This document shows positions 35,491 through 45,597 of a stretch of 64,000 bases of DNA, in pieces. Each line of letters opens with the position of its first letter. The first letter of the stretch is position 1. The stretch is from NCBI GenBank assembly GCA_934045075.1, contig OW203722.1, positions 26,652,944-26,716,943 of the forward strand, in the 5' to 3' direction. The position numbers were made by a program, and so were the translations under genes. Under the pieces are notes generated by a model. It ran no database searches and was not told the origin of the DNA. It saw only the letters and a program-made list of their open reading frames with translations. This stretch comes from Yponomeuta sedellus (lineage: Eukaryota; Arthropoda; Insecta; Lepidoptera; Yponomeutidae).

Positions 35491-36164
35491 TTAGTATTTC
35501 TTAATGACTCGCGTTGCTCCTACATACACGTCGTGTACTAAACGGGTATACAAGAGATTATACTCGTTTGACGGGTATAACCGCGATTACACAAGTGAAA
35601 TTATTTTGTCCACATTGTTCAATAGGTAGTTACCGGACAAGGAGACCTCTGTTTGCATCACTTCCATAGCCCACTAACACTAACAATACCGTCAGCAAAA
35701 GTGGCTTGATAAAATAAGAACAGTAAGAGAGCTGCATTGGAATGAATAGCCCCTAAACACGCATATATAGGAGGTAAGAATCAGCGCGCGAGCGAGCGGC
35801 GCAAGTGACACAATTAGATGCGGAGTCAAGTGGCTGGTACTGCAGGAGAGGGGAGCCGCAGAGACACCTGCAGCTTGATGACTGTAGGTAATACAGTTCA
35901 GGCTCGCGGCCGACACGGGGGCGTGATCGTGAATCATTGTCGTGACCCGGCGCGGCGGCGTGTGGCAGCGAATGGAAAAAACAATGCGAGCGTGACGTCA
36001 CTAAGGTGTAAATTTCCCCGCACCTCGCTCTCCTCGATAGCGCGCGATAACGCGATAAGCAGTCTGAGCAAGTGGCCTACATCCGCGGCGGCGCCGCTTC
36101 CTCGCACCGGGTTCCAGCGAGATGGGACAGGAGTCGCAAAGACGCACGGTGCCGAGTAGCCCAC
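35491..36164. other. Mob2 intron adjoining a CpG-rich first exon
   Basis: Moderately GC-rich sequence with short open frames on both strands and no domain. Probably intronic and regulatory. Confidence 0.3.
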
Positions 36165-36340
36165 CTGCAGAAGCACGAGACGGTGTCGTCGAGGTCGAGC
36201 GGCAGCACGCGCTGCGGGGTGGTGGGCGGCGGCGGGGGCGGGGGCGCGGGCGCGGCCAGGCTGCGGTACAGCGCGTGCCGCGCGCGCGCCCCGCTGCGCC
36301 GCAGCACGCCGCCCGCCCAGCGCCGCGCGCCCTCGTCCAT
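36165..36340 (-). CDS. Mob2: Candidate Mob2 alternative first exon (MDEGARRW form)
   Basis: The ATG at 36340-36338 starts MDEGARRWAGGVLRRSG, continues HALYRSLAAPA, a run of seven prolines and TTPQRVLPLDLDDTVSCFC, and ends with AG before the donor GTGGGC at 36164-36159. The 176 bp (58 codons plus 2) match the phase needed at 5228, giving an Arg codon before KARRKE. The frame stays open upstream to an ATG at 36544-36542, so a longer basic, Ala/Arg-rich N-terminus is possible. The exon lies in the strongest CpG island of the window (36180-36500). Arg/Pro-rich composition implies a disordered leader. Confidence 0.55.
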
Positions 36341-36938
36341 GAGCTGGTGCTGCGGCGGGGCGCGGGGCGCGGTGCGCGGGAGCGTGCGCGATGCGACGTG
36401 CGCGAGTGCGCGTCGCGGCCGACTGGCGCGCCGCGCGGCCGCGGCCGGCCGGCGAGCGCGGCGGCGGCGGCGGTGGCGCAAGCGAGCGGCCGCGTTATCA
36501 TCGCCCGCGCCGCCGCCGTTCTCTCTTCCCCCGCGAAAGATCACTTTCGCGCTTCACCCCCCAATTTCAAGTTCAATAATAACATTTAATTCAGGTTATA
36601 ATCATTAATGATTTATTTGACATACAAACAAGAACTGTGAAAATATGTTTAAGTTTTACGTATGTAGGTATGTATTTTTTTTATGTATGTATGTATTTAG
36701 TAATATAAAAGAACACACTATATATTATTTTTATTTATTATATGTCTGGTCATATCTTTCTTTTTAAGTTTTATATTAGATATTAATTTTTCGAAATAAA
36801 AGTCCGTGATAGATACATAGTTTAGGGTTCCGTTTTCAACGTCCGTCTGTCTCTCTGGCATGGATGCTTTCTGTATAAATTATGGCCTCTACATCTACGT
36901 AATGAGATGATTTAAACAGCATCTAATGGCACCTTCAC
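36341..36938. promoter_or_regulatory. CpG island, probable promoter of the upstream Mob2 exon, then AT-rich sequence
   Basis: 36341-36500 is extremely CpG-rich with GGCGG repeats and switches sharply at 36540 to AT-rich sequence. This is the expected position of the promoter for a minus-strand first exon at 36340. No TATA box is evident. Confidence 0.35.
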
Positions 36939-37575
36939 TTAAGCGAATGCTACACGCAAGATATATATTGTGATCCGTCAATATATACTGTCGGATCACG
37001 ATATTTATTGACGTGTAGGGTAGTGTATTGAGAGATCACAATATTTATCGCTGGATTTCCGGAAATCCTTGTGATCTGATATCGTGATATTTATCTTGCG
37101 TGTAGTGTTGCGCGTCAATATTTATCGCGTCAGTACGCAGCGAGACGGCAGCAATAGAGGACGTTTATGACACCGATTCTGCTTCTGAATCATTGACAGG
37201 CGACAAGATTGTCTTAAAAGAGCTTAAACTGAACTCAGAATCCCTTCCATAAGTTCATCCATCCCGTTCATTTCATTGTAAAGGCAAATTTCGTCCAATA
37301 AATACAAATGTGTAAACATTGCTCTCTTTTGTAGCAAATTTTTCATTCGACGCTTTCTTTTTACGCGTTTTTTTATTGATTGGGATATAATTATCGCCAC
37401 ACAAGCTCTTATTTTGCTCTGTCTAGGGTCCATCACGTCTGCTTCATACAAAAACGCTTCAATACTGACGCGATCCGTATCTTTGGTGTAGGGTGTGCTG
37501 TGATCCGGCTCAAGATACTTCAATAAATATCGTGATAATTATCACAATATATATTGACGTGTAGCGTTCGCCTTA
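36939..37575 (-). mobile_element. PIF/Harbinger-type DNA transposon remnant
   Basis: The element runs from 36942 to 37572. Its ends AGCGAATGCTACACG and (reverse complement) GGCGAACGCTACACG match at 13 of 15 positions. It is flanked by the 3-bp duplication TTA (36939-36941, 37573-37575), the usual PIF/Harbinger target. Sub-terminal sequence is rich in TATATTGTGAT on both sides. An internal frame resembles the start of a Harbinger transposase. At about 630 bp it lacks the catalytic domain and is non-autonomous. Confidence 0.7.
37224..37523 (-). pseudogene. Harbinger transposase N-terminal remnant
   Basis: The frame includes KRVKRKRRMKNLLQKRAMFT and HLYLLDEICLYNEM. This is the basic, tryptophan-region-like block and the following leucine-rich block found at the N-terminus of PIF/Harbinger transposases. 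The DDE catalytic domain is missing. The upstream part has no good start. Confidence 0.45.
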
Positions 37576-38049
37576 CACTAGATGGGTGAAAGGACGACTC
37601 GGACTCCAATGCCTGGGACGTTGTTTTTAGATGCCGTAGGCGTAATATAATAAAATTGAAAATAATATTCCGGCGCCTTTCCTACAACTAAGTAAGCATT
37701 TTTTTTCTTGCCTACACTATATTGTGAAACTGGTAGTTGTTGGTAATTTAAAAACATTGTGGGCGTACGAGACCATTTTTAGGTCTAGGATTCCGTTTAC
37801 GGAATATTAAGCTTAAATGCGCGAATTTCGACATAAATTTACATAAATTATCTAGCTAAGCTTTAAGTTCAGCACGCATCCCATTGCGCATATGACCGAG
37901 ACAAATGGAGAACTATTCTATATGGTCACGATCCTCAGAATTGAGGGACCGATTATAAAGCAGAAGCTTTAAGTAAGTTAATGAGTAATAGGCGACCACC
38001 TTACAAACGAAAAACTCTGTACAAAATCCATTGAAAATTACTTTGACGA
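37576..38049. other. AT-rich non-coding sequence
   Basis: Includes the right flank of the Harbinger insertion, CACTAGATGGGTGAAAGG, which is shared with 34398-34412. No gene. Confidence 0.35.
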
Positions 38050-38580
38050 AGTTGTTAGGATCCAGCTGGACTGGGCAGCGTTTGGGAAACTACGCTCAAT
38101 CTTCTCGTCATCCATAACGCAATGTTTTAAAACGAAAGTTTTCAATCAGTGCGTCCTACCTGTGATGGATGACCTACGGAGCCGAGACATGGACACTAAC
38201 AAAAGGGTCGGTCCACCAGTTCAAAATCGCTCGGCGACCTATGAGAGAGAGCTATGCTCGGAGTTTCTCTGATGGGTAGGATACGTAACGAATGTATCCG
38301 ACAGAGAGCCAAAGCTATCGACATAGCTCAGAGCTGAAGTGACAGTGGGCTGGCCATATCTCGCGAAGAACCGACAACCGTTGGAGTAAACGTGTTCTTG
38401 AGTGGAGACCGCGACTCGGCAAACGTAGTGGAGGACGCCCTCCGACTAGGTGGGATGACGATCTGCGGAAATCCGCCGGCAGATGCTGGATGCGGCAAGC
38501 TGAAGACAGGGAGCTATGGCGCTCATTAGGGGAGGGCTATGTCCAGCAGTGGACTAATGTAGCCTGAAGAAGTTATTAGT
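38050..38580 (+). pseudogene. RTE-type LINE 3' end remnant
   Basis: In shifting plus-strand frames the sequence encodes IQLDWAAFGKLRSIFSS, TQCFKTKVFNQCVLPVM, the RNECIRQRAKAIDIAQ and WQWAGHISRRTDNRWSKRVL blocks, and GGRPPTRWDDDL. This is the C-terminal part of RTE reverse transcriptase proteins. A 1-2-base insertion near 38168 and others break the frame. It ends in CTATGTCCAGCAGTGGAC, the family 3' end. Confidence 0.8.
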
Positions 38581-38946
38581 TCTCTAAAGCAGATAAGAAC
38601 CCTGCGTGTGAGCAGACACGTACTTGGCCGGTTTTTTTTTCTGCTGTGGCACATTATGGCCAAGAAGTGGTATAATTATTCACATACTTTCATATTATGT
38701 AAATTGATAGTATGTAATTAAAATTTACTTCTTAGTAATTTATTATTTAATATTGTTAACCAGGGTCCGATAGTATCCGATATGTAAAAAAACATTTAGG
38801 TCCTTACATATGAAATTGGCGTTTTGTGTGGGGGAACATAAAATCGTTTTTTTAATATAATTTTAATTATTACACTATTTTTATTTTTAATGCACTAACC
38901 CGTGCTAAGGAACAAATTTAAAAACCTATTTAGAGGCTAAAAATTT

Positions 38947-39019
38947 CACCCATGCCGGGATTCGAACCCGCAACCTCTGGCTATCCGTACCAGCGCTCTA
39001 CCAATTGAGCCAATGGGCG
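38947..39019 (-). other. tRNA-like SINE head (copy 2)
   Basis: Minus strand; 73 bases, same fold as 2471-2543: D-arm GCTC/GAGC, loop ACGGATA, TTCGAAT T-loop. Not a functional tRNA because of the T-stem insertion and the missing T33. Confidence 0.6.
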
Positions 39020-39253
39020 ACTCACGGCATCAGTGAAATTTCGAACCTCTTTACAATATTCTCTGTATTACGTACAGGCAGCGACATCTGACTTAAGCAA
39101 ATTGCATTACTTACAGCCCCGACTACCTACTTTGCAGTTAGGTTTAACATCGGAACGATATCACTGTACCCACATGATTACACTATTTTTATTTTTAATG
39201 CACTAACCCGTGCTAAGGACAATTTTAAAAACCTATTTAGAGGCTAAAAATTC

Positions 39254-39327
39254 CACCCATGCCGGGATTCGAACCCGCGACCTCTGGCTATCCGTGCCAG
39301 CGCTCTTTCCAACTGAGCTAATGGGCG
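39254..39327 (-). other. tRNA-like SINE head (copy 3)
   Basis: Minus strand; 74 bases. The D-arm here (TAGCTCAGTTGGAAAGAGC) is closer to an authentic tRNA than in the other copies, and the anticodon stem CTGGC/GCCAG is fully paired. It may be nearest to the ancestral head. Confidence 0.6.
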
Positions 39328-39563
39328 ACTCACCGGTATCAGAGAAAATTCGAACCTCTTTACAGTATTCTCTGTATTACGAACAGGCAGCGACATCTGG
39401 CTTAAGTAAATTGCATCACTTACAGCCCTGACTACCTACTTAGCAGTTAGGTTTTTACAACCTAACTGCTAAATTACGTCGCTGCCTGTACGTAAAACAG
39501 AGAATAGTGTAAAGAGGTTCGAAATTTCACTTATGCACAGTAAGTGCTACCATATCAATCCTC

Positions 39564-39830
39564 ATACTTAATAGATGGTGCAAGAGGTTGATGAAATACG
39601 CGATTTATGTGTAATTTTAGATAAAAAAAAACTTAAAGAGAGTGAGCAAACATTTCAGAAAAGTCAGCACAACATTTCATCTGTTCAAGACCATGGTACG
39701 TAGCATTTTAGAATTTGCTGGAGTGGTGTGGAACGCTATTTACTATGTGCATTCAAAAAAATTTAATCTATTCAAAGATCTGCTGCAAGATGGAAGAGTA
39801 AGGGTATATCACATCACGCCTGTGTGAGTA
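39564..39830 (+). pseudogene. LINE reverse transcriptase C-terminal fragment
   Basis: The plus-strand frame contains TMVRSILEFAGVVWNAIYY and VHSKKFNLFKDLLQ, the usual block after the polymerase domain of Jockey/CR1-like LINEs. The preceding EVDEIRDLCVILDKKL block is in another frame. Short and broken. Confidence 0.6.
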
Positions 39831-41037
39831 TATACTCACAGGTTGAAGGATTTTTCACCTTGATTATCAATTCATTTTAGGAGTGGTCTTCCGGGGTCAT
39901 GGACAACCTCTGGGCACCCAATCTGTTGTGAGGCGGGACCATCTGTTGTCATTCAACCTCGCTAGGTGTCCTGCCCATTGCCAGTTTAGTTTCTTAGTTA
40001 TGTTTATGAATGTCCTTCACTTTTGTCTTCCTTCTCACGTGATTTCATACTCTGTCTGTTAGTATGATATTAAGCATGCATGCTAATAACTCAATTTCTA
40101 TTATAAATCTTTGTAGTATTAAGAAAGTACATACTAAGATAAATCTATTTTGTTTAACATACCAATTTATTTTCGAGTTTACAAAGTGTAATTACAAAAA
40201 ACAATTATTTTAACTGGTTCCTTAATATTCATGCCTAGCCTAGTTTACAGACGCCTGGCCACAATGTATATCAATAAATGTCCAAGTGATGCACAGATTT
40301 AAAACCTATAAAAACGATTACATAGTTAGACCTGAGATTACGCACTTAGCCTCAAATTGAGTAAACCTACTTGAAACAAACCTCAACATTTTCATTGATG
40401 ATTCAGTATTACTAAAAATATTATTTTGGGAAAATATGCTATGTATATAATGTTTCATTGTTATCATATGCATATAAATTAGCATATATACCTACAACAA
40501 TATTGATGATTACACTACGAAGCAACTTGTTGGACATTCATTTTGTGTTATGGAGTGTATATTTTATGTTACTGGATAATATTAATGAATATAGCAAATT
40601 TAACTTCCTGCAGGTTCTAGTATATAGTTGCAGTAGTTTTGCTGCTAAAATATATTTTGTCAAGTAGTCCACAGCCGGCAGATGTGAAACAAGTGACGAT
40701 TGACACTTGGACTAGTGTTAAAAGGCTAGTGTCACTTACACGCCATAAGACAGTTGAGAGACAGCATGAAATTTAAGCGTTTTGTCAAACCATCTAAGTC
40801 ATGTCAGATGGGTTTTTAGAAAGAGTGACAGATTTTCTGGGCTACCCAGATTCAGCAGCAGTGTCAATGTCATGTGCATATCATCACTATATATTATACA
40901 GAGATCTTGGCACCGCAACTTTAAAAACGCTGGGCTCTGAGGGTTGGTAGGTAAAGTTGGGGGCGGCGCTCTGAGGAATTTCAAGACGAACGTCGTCAGC
41001 TACACTGAAAGTGAGTGGAAGGAATTATAGCACGTAC
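39831..41037. other. AT-rich sequence upstream of the Mob2 exon
   Basis: No exon or named repeat is seen. It lies downstream of the 41038 exon on the minus strand and so is probably Mob2 intron. Confidence 0.35.
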
Positions 41038-41115
41038 CCCATGAACCAGTCGACGGTATCCCGCAGGTACTCCGGTAGCCGCTCCAGCTTGCCGCCCGCG
41101 CCGCCGCCGCCGCCG
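41038..41115 (-). CDS. Mob2: Mob2 upstream exon ending VDWFMG
   Basis: The minus-strand frame encodes five glycines, AGGKLERLPEYLRDTVDWFM and GG before the donor GTACGTG at 41037-41031. Joined to 5228 it gives FMGKARRKE, closely matching the start of human MOB2 (MDWLMGK). This is the best-supported upstream exon. A possible acceptor (AGTCTCAG, 41123-41116) would make it a 78-bp internal exon entered in phase 2. No ATG lies upstream in frame before a TAG at 41165-41163. Either another exon lies further right, or translation begins at the ATG four bases before the splice site. Confidence 0.65.
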
Positions 41116-43099
41116 CTGAGACTCGCGCCCCGACCGGGCCGGGATCGCTCGCTTTGTTCGCTCTAGCCGAGCCACTGTGGGCTCTGTCCCATCTCACTTT
41201 CCGACACAGAATACACTTCAGGCCTATTATGCAGGTTTTAGCTTTGATTGACAATATTTTCCAACAGAACGTGTTTTAATGCCAGACACGATTTTGATAG
41301 TTTGAAGACTTTGAAGTTTCACTGCAGCAGCAGCTGAGCTGAATTCGCCATGTTGCGCAACCCGTGCATTTATTTTTAGAGAAATGAGCTTTAGACCGCT
41401 TCTAATTTTGGTATTTTTTGCTATTTACAAGAAAACATAAATAAAAAACTGCTTCTACTTAGAAATTCTAGTTCAATTTCAAATGAAATTAAGTAGGTAC
41501 ACTGTTGTTTTTTATAAAACTAACGAAACCAAAGCAAAGGTATTTTTCAATATCTTTTCATCTTGATGGCAACATTGTCTGGTCTAACGCTGTCATTAAC
41601 CACAGAGTTATTGATTATCCTTATCTTTTTGGTATTAACTCCGAAGCCGGATCCAAAGCCCCTTTAAAAGCCGGAATATGCAAGAATAAAAACAGGCAAA
41701 GAAATGTTAGGTCACGCGCTGTGTAGGGTTCTGTTTATATATTTATCTTTTTTACAATTTTTTTAGTGAATTTCGGAATTTTGAAGAAAGAAAACTTTCT
41801 TTTTCGTTTTCCTTTTACAAGTTGGTCGTCTATTCTATTACTCGTGATCTGTAAAGCCTAAGTAGGCTAGTAGTACCTAGTAGTAGTAGGTAAGAAAAAT
41901 ATTATCAGAGCTAAGCAGCCATATTTTTTTTTTCAAATTCATTATGTTTTCACAATCAACCTGAGTCGGGAAAGAGGGGCGAATCCGCGGATGTCCTACG
42001 AACAAAAAATTGCGCTTTATAGCTTAATATTCCGCAAATTCGAAATCGAAAAACCAGCCAAGTGCGTGTAGGGCCACGCGCAGTGTGGGGTTCCGCAGAA
42101 AAAGAGTAAATTATAGAACAAACAACTTCATCAAAGTAATTTGAAATGGAAATTATGAGATGTTTTCCTTTAATAAGTTGAATGCCTATTACTCGTTAAG
42201 TTATTAAATCAAATTTGGCGTGATAGCTTGGTGCGAGTTTGACAGATCAAACTCGCACTACGCGCTGAATAACTTTACTACCGCGTTAATCGAGCATTGA
42301 GTAGCGAGTATGAGTAAGTTAACCGTTCGAACTGGCGAAACGCTGTCACAGTACAACTCGCACTCGCGTTTATTCGTGTTTTGGCTGGTATGCGTGTTCA
42401 CTTCTCTACGTAAACCATTACAACAAGCACTCAACAATTTTAATTTCCATACTTGTCGCTAGGTGGCGCTGTCGCTAGGTGGCGCTTCCTCGATGCCATA
42501 GAAATATGAATTTACGTTAACGCGATCGAGTAGTTAAAAAACTCGCACTAAGCACTCTGGATATTTAATTTTTTTACGATTAACTGTTTACCTAGGAGGA
42601 CGCACTGACTGACAGAAATGTTTGTCAACAATTTGCTAACGGAACCCTAAATTGTATTCCTACGCACAAATCTTTTTTAAACGATCATTGAATAGAATCA
42701 TTGGTTGGGGGCTCCCAGTCCTCTAGGCCTCGAGCTCAGATATAACGAAATTACAGTAAGATCATATACTACAACAAAAGACTATATAAATATATAAACC
42801 ATAAGAAAAGGAATCAAATCATTTTAAAATGCATCCATCACGTCGGTTTAATAGCAACTTTGCAATGCAAAGATTTTTACTGGGAGGGCCCCACATCCCA
42901 TGAATTTGCTACGGGCCTCTGATGGTGTAGTTACGCTATTGATTTATAGACTACCTAAAAAATTTAATCTTTTCAAACGAACATGAAAATTGCTCATTTT
43001 CAATAAGTATTTTACTGTTCGTACAAAATCAATTGTGAAAGTGAAAGTAAGACTGAAAAAAGTGCAAAGCAATTTCAGAAACAATGTCATCTTAAAAGT
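41116..43099. other. Non-coding sequence with common lepidopteran repeat pieces
   Basis: 41116-41180 is CpG-rich and may be promoter for the 41038 exon. 42050-42110 has AACCAGCCAAGTGCGTGTAGGG and GTGTGGGGTTCCG, a frequent lepidopteran repeat; weaker traces occur near 41650-41730. 42231-42258 is a 12-bp-arm inverted repeat (GTGCGAGTTTGA). 42455-42486 is an exact double of GTCGCTAGGTGGCGCT. No gene. Confidence 0.4.
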
Positions 43100-43960
43100 C
43101 ATCACACAATGTCATCACTCGGCGGGGGTTGACAGTCAGTCGGGGACACATCAACCCAGTGGGATCTGTTGTGTCTGCCCTTGACCTTACGCCTAAGCCT
43201 AAGACTAATCGAAGATCAACGAGGTCGGTCACGCCTTTTAGGGAAAGTTGAAAGTTGTCTTCAGGTTGGGGTAAACCATTCCCAGAAGATTCATTCTGTT
43301 TCCATCAAAGACATCCCAGTCGCCATCGACTAAACCTCAAGACCGCACGCTCTGCAAGTGTCATCTTAAAACAACCCCATTCTGCGGAGCTGTGTCCCTG
43401 TAGGAAAATGTTCTATCAGAGCACCAGTAAGCGCCCTCGCGCGAGGTCGAGCCTGCAATTTCAATTTCTAAGTTTTTAGAATGTCCTTCAGTGGCTGCCC
43501 ATTCGCGTTTATGCATTTCATTGGTCTCAGCTGTGGAAGCACAATTCATGGTGCTCAATGAGAATCCTGCGTAGATCCCTCTTTTGCCAGTTCGTCAACT
43601 GCCTCATTGTCCATGTGTCCCGTATGCTCGGGAACGCAGACCAGTGGCACCCTGTTGACGCCGTCCAGTTTGTTTAGTCTTGACACAGTTAATGCCACGC
43701 AGGATTTAAAGATCGTAAGAACTGCTTGGCTTCACTTTTAACATTCTTGGTTATATTTTCCTGAGCGCAGACAACGATTGCATAAGTATTTGTTACAATT
43801 TTTTTTAATATTGCACAAGACAGAAACTTCCTTTGAAGTCCTCTGCATAGATGCCAGTACCAGTACCAGATGACATTTTTGATCCATCAGTAAACCTCTG
43901 GTGGGAACATAGATGTTGTATTTGAAATAATCTTAGAATTGTATAACTTTTGTTCCAGGG
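43100..43960 (-). pseudogene. LINE RNase H and C-terminal region remnant
   Basis: On the minus strand, 43930-43835 encodes RFTDGSKMSSGTGTGIYAED, the first RNase H motif with its catalytic Asp. 43660-43560 encodes HTGHMDNEAVDELAKEGS, the last motif. 43445-43320 encodes LTGALIEHFPTGTQLRRMG followed by CRACG, the usual zinc-knuckle-like tail. These features are typical of RNase H-bearing LINEs (R1/I/Jockey group). Stops and shifts separate the blocks, so the copy is dead. Confidence 0.7.
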
Positions 43961-44067
43961 GTTTTTCTCTTATTTAATTTTATTTATTACTAGCTGACCC
44001 CGGAAACATCATTCTTTGGGTCTCATTTCTGATCTTTGTCTATCTGTATGCTAATTAATATGTAAAT
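43961..44067. repeat. TAGCTGACCCCGG-type repeat start
   Basis: The phrase ACTAGCTGACCCCGGAAAC at 43989 starts a common lepidopteran interspersed repeat. Only its start is clear here. Confidence 0.35.
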
Positions 44068-44279
44068 GAGTAATTTTAAGTACAAATTCACAAAGCCACT
44101 CATGAAGGCGCTTACAGTCGTGCCCATAGAAGAACCGGAATGTCCGGAATACGGCTGTCAAAAATAATTTGCGTGAAGCGAATTTTGACAGCCGTGTCCC
44201 TGTTTTGTATGCGCATGCCTTTAAACGCCATCTATGAAGTGCTTTGTGAATTTGTACTGAAAACTGCTCAATCATTCAG
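44068..44279. mobile_element. Fold-back element (MITE-like)
   Basis: 44068-44095 and the reverse complement of 44252-44279 match over 28 bases with three differences, including the block AGTACAAATTCACAAAG. A second inner pair (CGGCTGTCAAAA / ATTTTGACAGCCG) lies around 44151-44196. No coding capacity. No clear target duplication was found. Confidence 0.5.
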
Positions 44280-44287
44280 CCGAGCCG

Positions 44288-44325
44288 CTCAGAACAATAA
44301 CTAAAGCTTTAGTTATTGTTCTGAG
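44288..44325. repeat. Perfect 38-bp palindrome without spacer
   Basis: The half CTCAGAACAATAACTAAAG (44288-44306) is followed directly by its exact reverse complement. It is bracketed by two copies of TTCAGCCG (44275 and 44326). Such a structure can extrude a cruciform and is unstable in cloning. Confidence 0.85.
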
Positions 44326-44465
44326 TTCAGCCGTTATTTCGTGATTGAGTTACAAACATTGTTCACAAACTTTTACATTTATAATATTACCTAAGGTAAC
44401 TTTATTTACGAATATCTGTAACTTAACGGTAAACGCCAAATCATTACAAAACTAAAGACAATATC

Positions 44466-44695
44466 TCACAACGATCTCCCTAGCATTATCAAGCATTTAT
44501 CGATCAAACCTTTCATCCATCCCGTCCACAAAATATCACTATGAGGCGCTGCTGCCAGCAGGAAGCTTAGCAGCTGTAGTGCGCGCGCGACGGGTGAGAT
44601 CTGAAGCAGGTTGGTGCCCACGCGCAGCGCGCCCAGCAGCCGGTGCTGCCGCGCCCTGCGGTATCTATGCGGGTCTTCGGTGCGCCTGCAGTTAG
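44466..44695 (-). CDS. Candidate terminal exon of an unidentified gene
   Basis: A good acceptor (AACCTAACTGCAG, ending 44696) precedes a frame with G/C-rich third positions that encodes RTEDPHRYRRARQHRLLG, ALRVGTNLLQISPVARALQ, LLSFLLAAAPHSDILW and ends TGWMKGLIDKCLIMLGRSL at a TGA (44468-44466). No donor is evident, so it may be a last exon entered in phase 2. The hydrophobic stretches suggest a membrane-associated C-terminus. I do not recognise the family. Upstream exons would lie to the right; 44969-45064 is a possible but not phase-matched partner. Confidence 0.4.
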
Positions 44696-44968
44696 GTTTG
44701 CGAAGGAAAATAAAATATATTAAATTAAACACAAAAATACATATTCACCTCACGACTGTATTTAGAAATCTGCCAAAAAAAAGCGTAAAACTAAATTCAA
44801 ATTACAAAAAATCATTAAATAAAATCCTCTTTTGAAGTTCCTCCAGCACTCTTGTATCTCTATATCTTGAAATGCGGATTCCATAACACTGTGTTCATCT
44901 CTAAGATCATAAGAGAGCTACATATAGCGTCTGGCGCTGGGTTGCGCAACACAAATCCAAGACGCTGG
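44696..44968. other. AT-rich spacer or intron
   Basis: Lies between two candidate minus-strand exons. It contains no other feature. Confidence 0.3.
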
Positions 44969-45064
44969 TTATATACTCTTTGCAAGACGCTGTAGCGCAG
45001 CTCCCGCCGCGCCGGTCACAGGCTCTGCGTGCGAGGTCCGGCAGTCCGGCTCAAACAGCACGCC
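44969..45064 (-). CDS. Candidate exon, unidentified
   Basis: A strong pyrimidine tract and acceptor (ACTTTCCTCCTAG, ending 45065) lead into a frame encoding GVLFEPDCRTSHAEPVTG and AAGAALQRLAKSI up to TAA at 44971-44969. The G/C-rich stretch contrasts with its flanks. The donor is unclear (a GTATAT near 44974 would leave phase 1, which does not match 44695). It may be a terminal exon of an isoform or a non-coding exon. Confidence 0.3.
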   Translation of the reverse strand, partial: GVLFEPDCRTSHAEPVTGAAGAALQRLAKSI

Positions 45065-45583
45065 CTAGGAGGAAAGTTTGCTTAAAATCTGCGTTTAATA
45101 TAAAATGAAGCTGTAAGGTTCATACCTATGTCTGGTGGTCACTATGGTACGCCGGAGTGAGCTAGCGATGGCCAAATTATACCGGATCCGGTTGCCTAAT
45201 TATTCTGCGAAACCACAGAATGTTCTGTGTGCGAAACCTTGTTAGCTTACACCACAGAACAATTAAACCAATAGAAGAAACATGGTCACGTGACAGCGTA
45301 CAGGCCTAATTGTCAAAACGATGCCCTAATGCCCTGAGTAAGAGTCCAAATTAAGATGGTATTGTAAATAATGGCAGCACTCTGAATGTTTTCAAATTTA
45401 GTCGGATTATCGCAAGTGTAAAGTCTGTGAAGACGTCGTCGGATTATTTTAGAAAATGGAAATAAGTAAATACTTTGGTGCAAACAACTTACCCTGGGAT
45501 ATTGTACAATAAATAGACAATGAAGTGAAAAGTGCGTGGTGGCTGCAGGTCACATAAGACACAAAGAAAACGCAGTTTATAAT

Positions 45584-45597
45584 ATGAACTTCCAAAG
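45584..45597 (+). other. Possible short first coding exon
   Basis: ATGAACTTCCAAAG is followed by a consensus donor GTGAGTACC (45598-45606). Upstream, 45345-45540 has a promoter-like region with an AAGATGG motif. It could be the start of a small spliced plus-strand gene whose terminal exon begins at 46956. Direct joining of the two would give a frame of about 36 codons. Speculative. Confidence 0.25.

Larger units (their letters stand above)
38868..39535 (-). repeat. Tandem and inverted cluster of tRNA-headed SINE copies
   Basis: Two head-to-tail copies (38868-39137 and 39175-39452) are followed by an inverted, internally deleted third piece (about 39455-39535) that begins with the reverse complement of GCAGTTAGGTT. 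Each full copy reads, on the plus strand: AATGCACTAACCCGTGCTAAGG, spacer, antisense tRNA head, TCGAACCTCTTTACA, GTACAGGCAGCGACATC(T) and a CTACCTACTT.GCAGTTAGG end. The cluster shows how the fold-back copies at 2359 and 63015 could arise. Confidence 0.75.

Noticed and set aside
36072..36608. Several long plus-strand frames in the 36-kb CpG island
   Set aside because: They are the antisense of the GC-rich Mob2 exon and island. Arg/Ala-rich translations in all frames are expected from GC composition.
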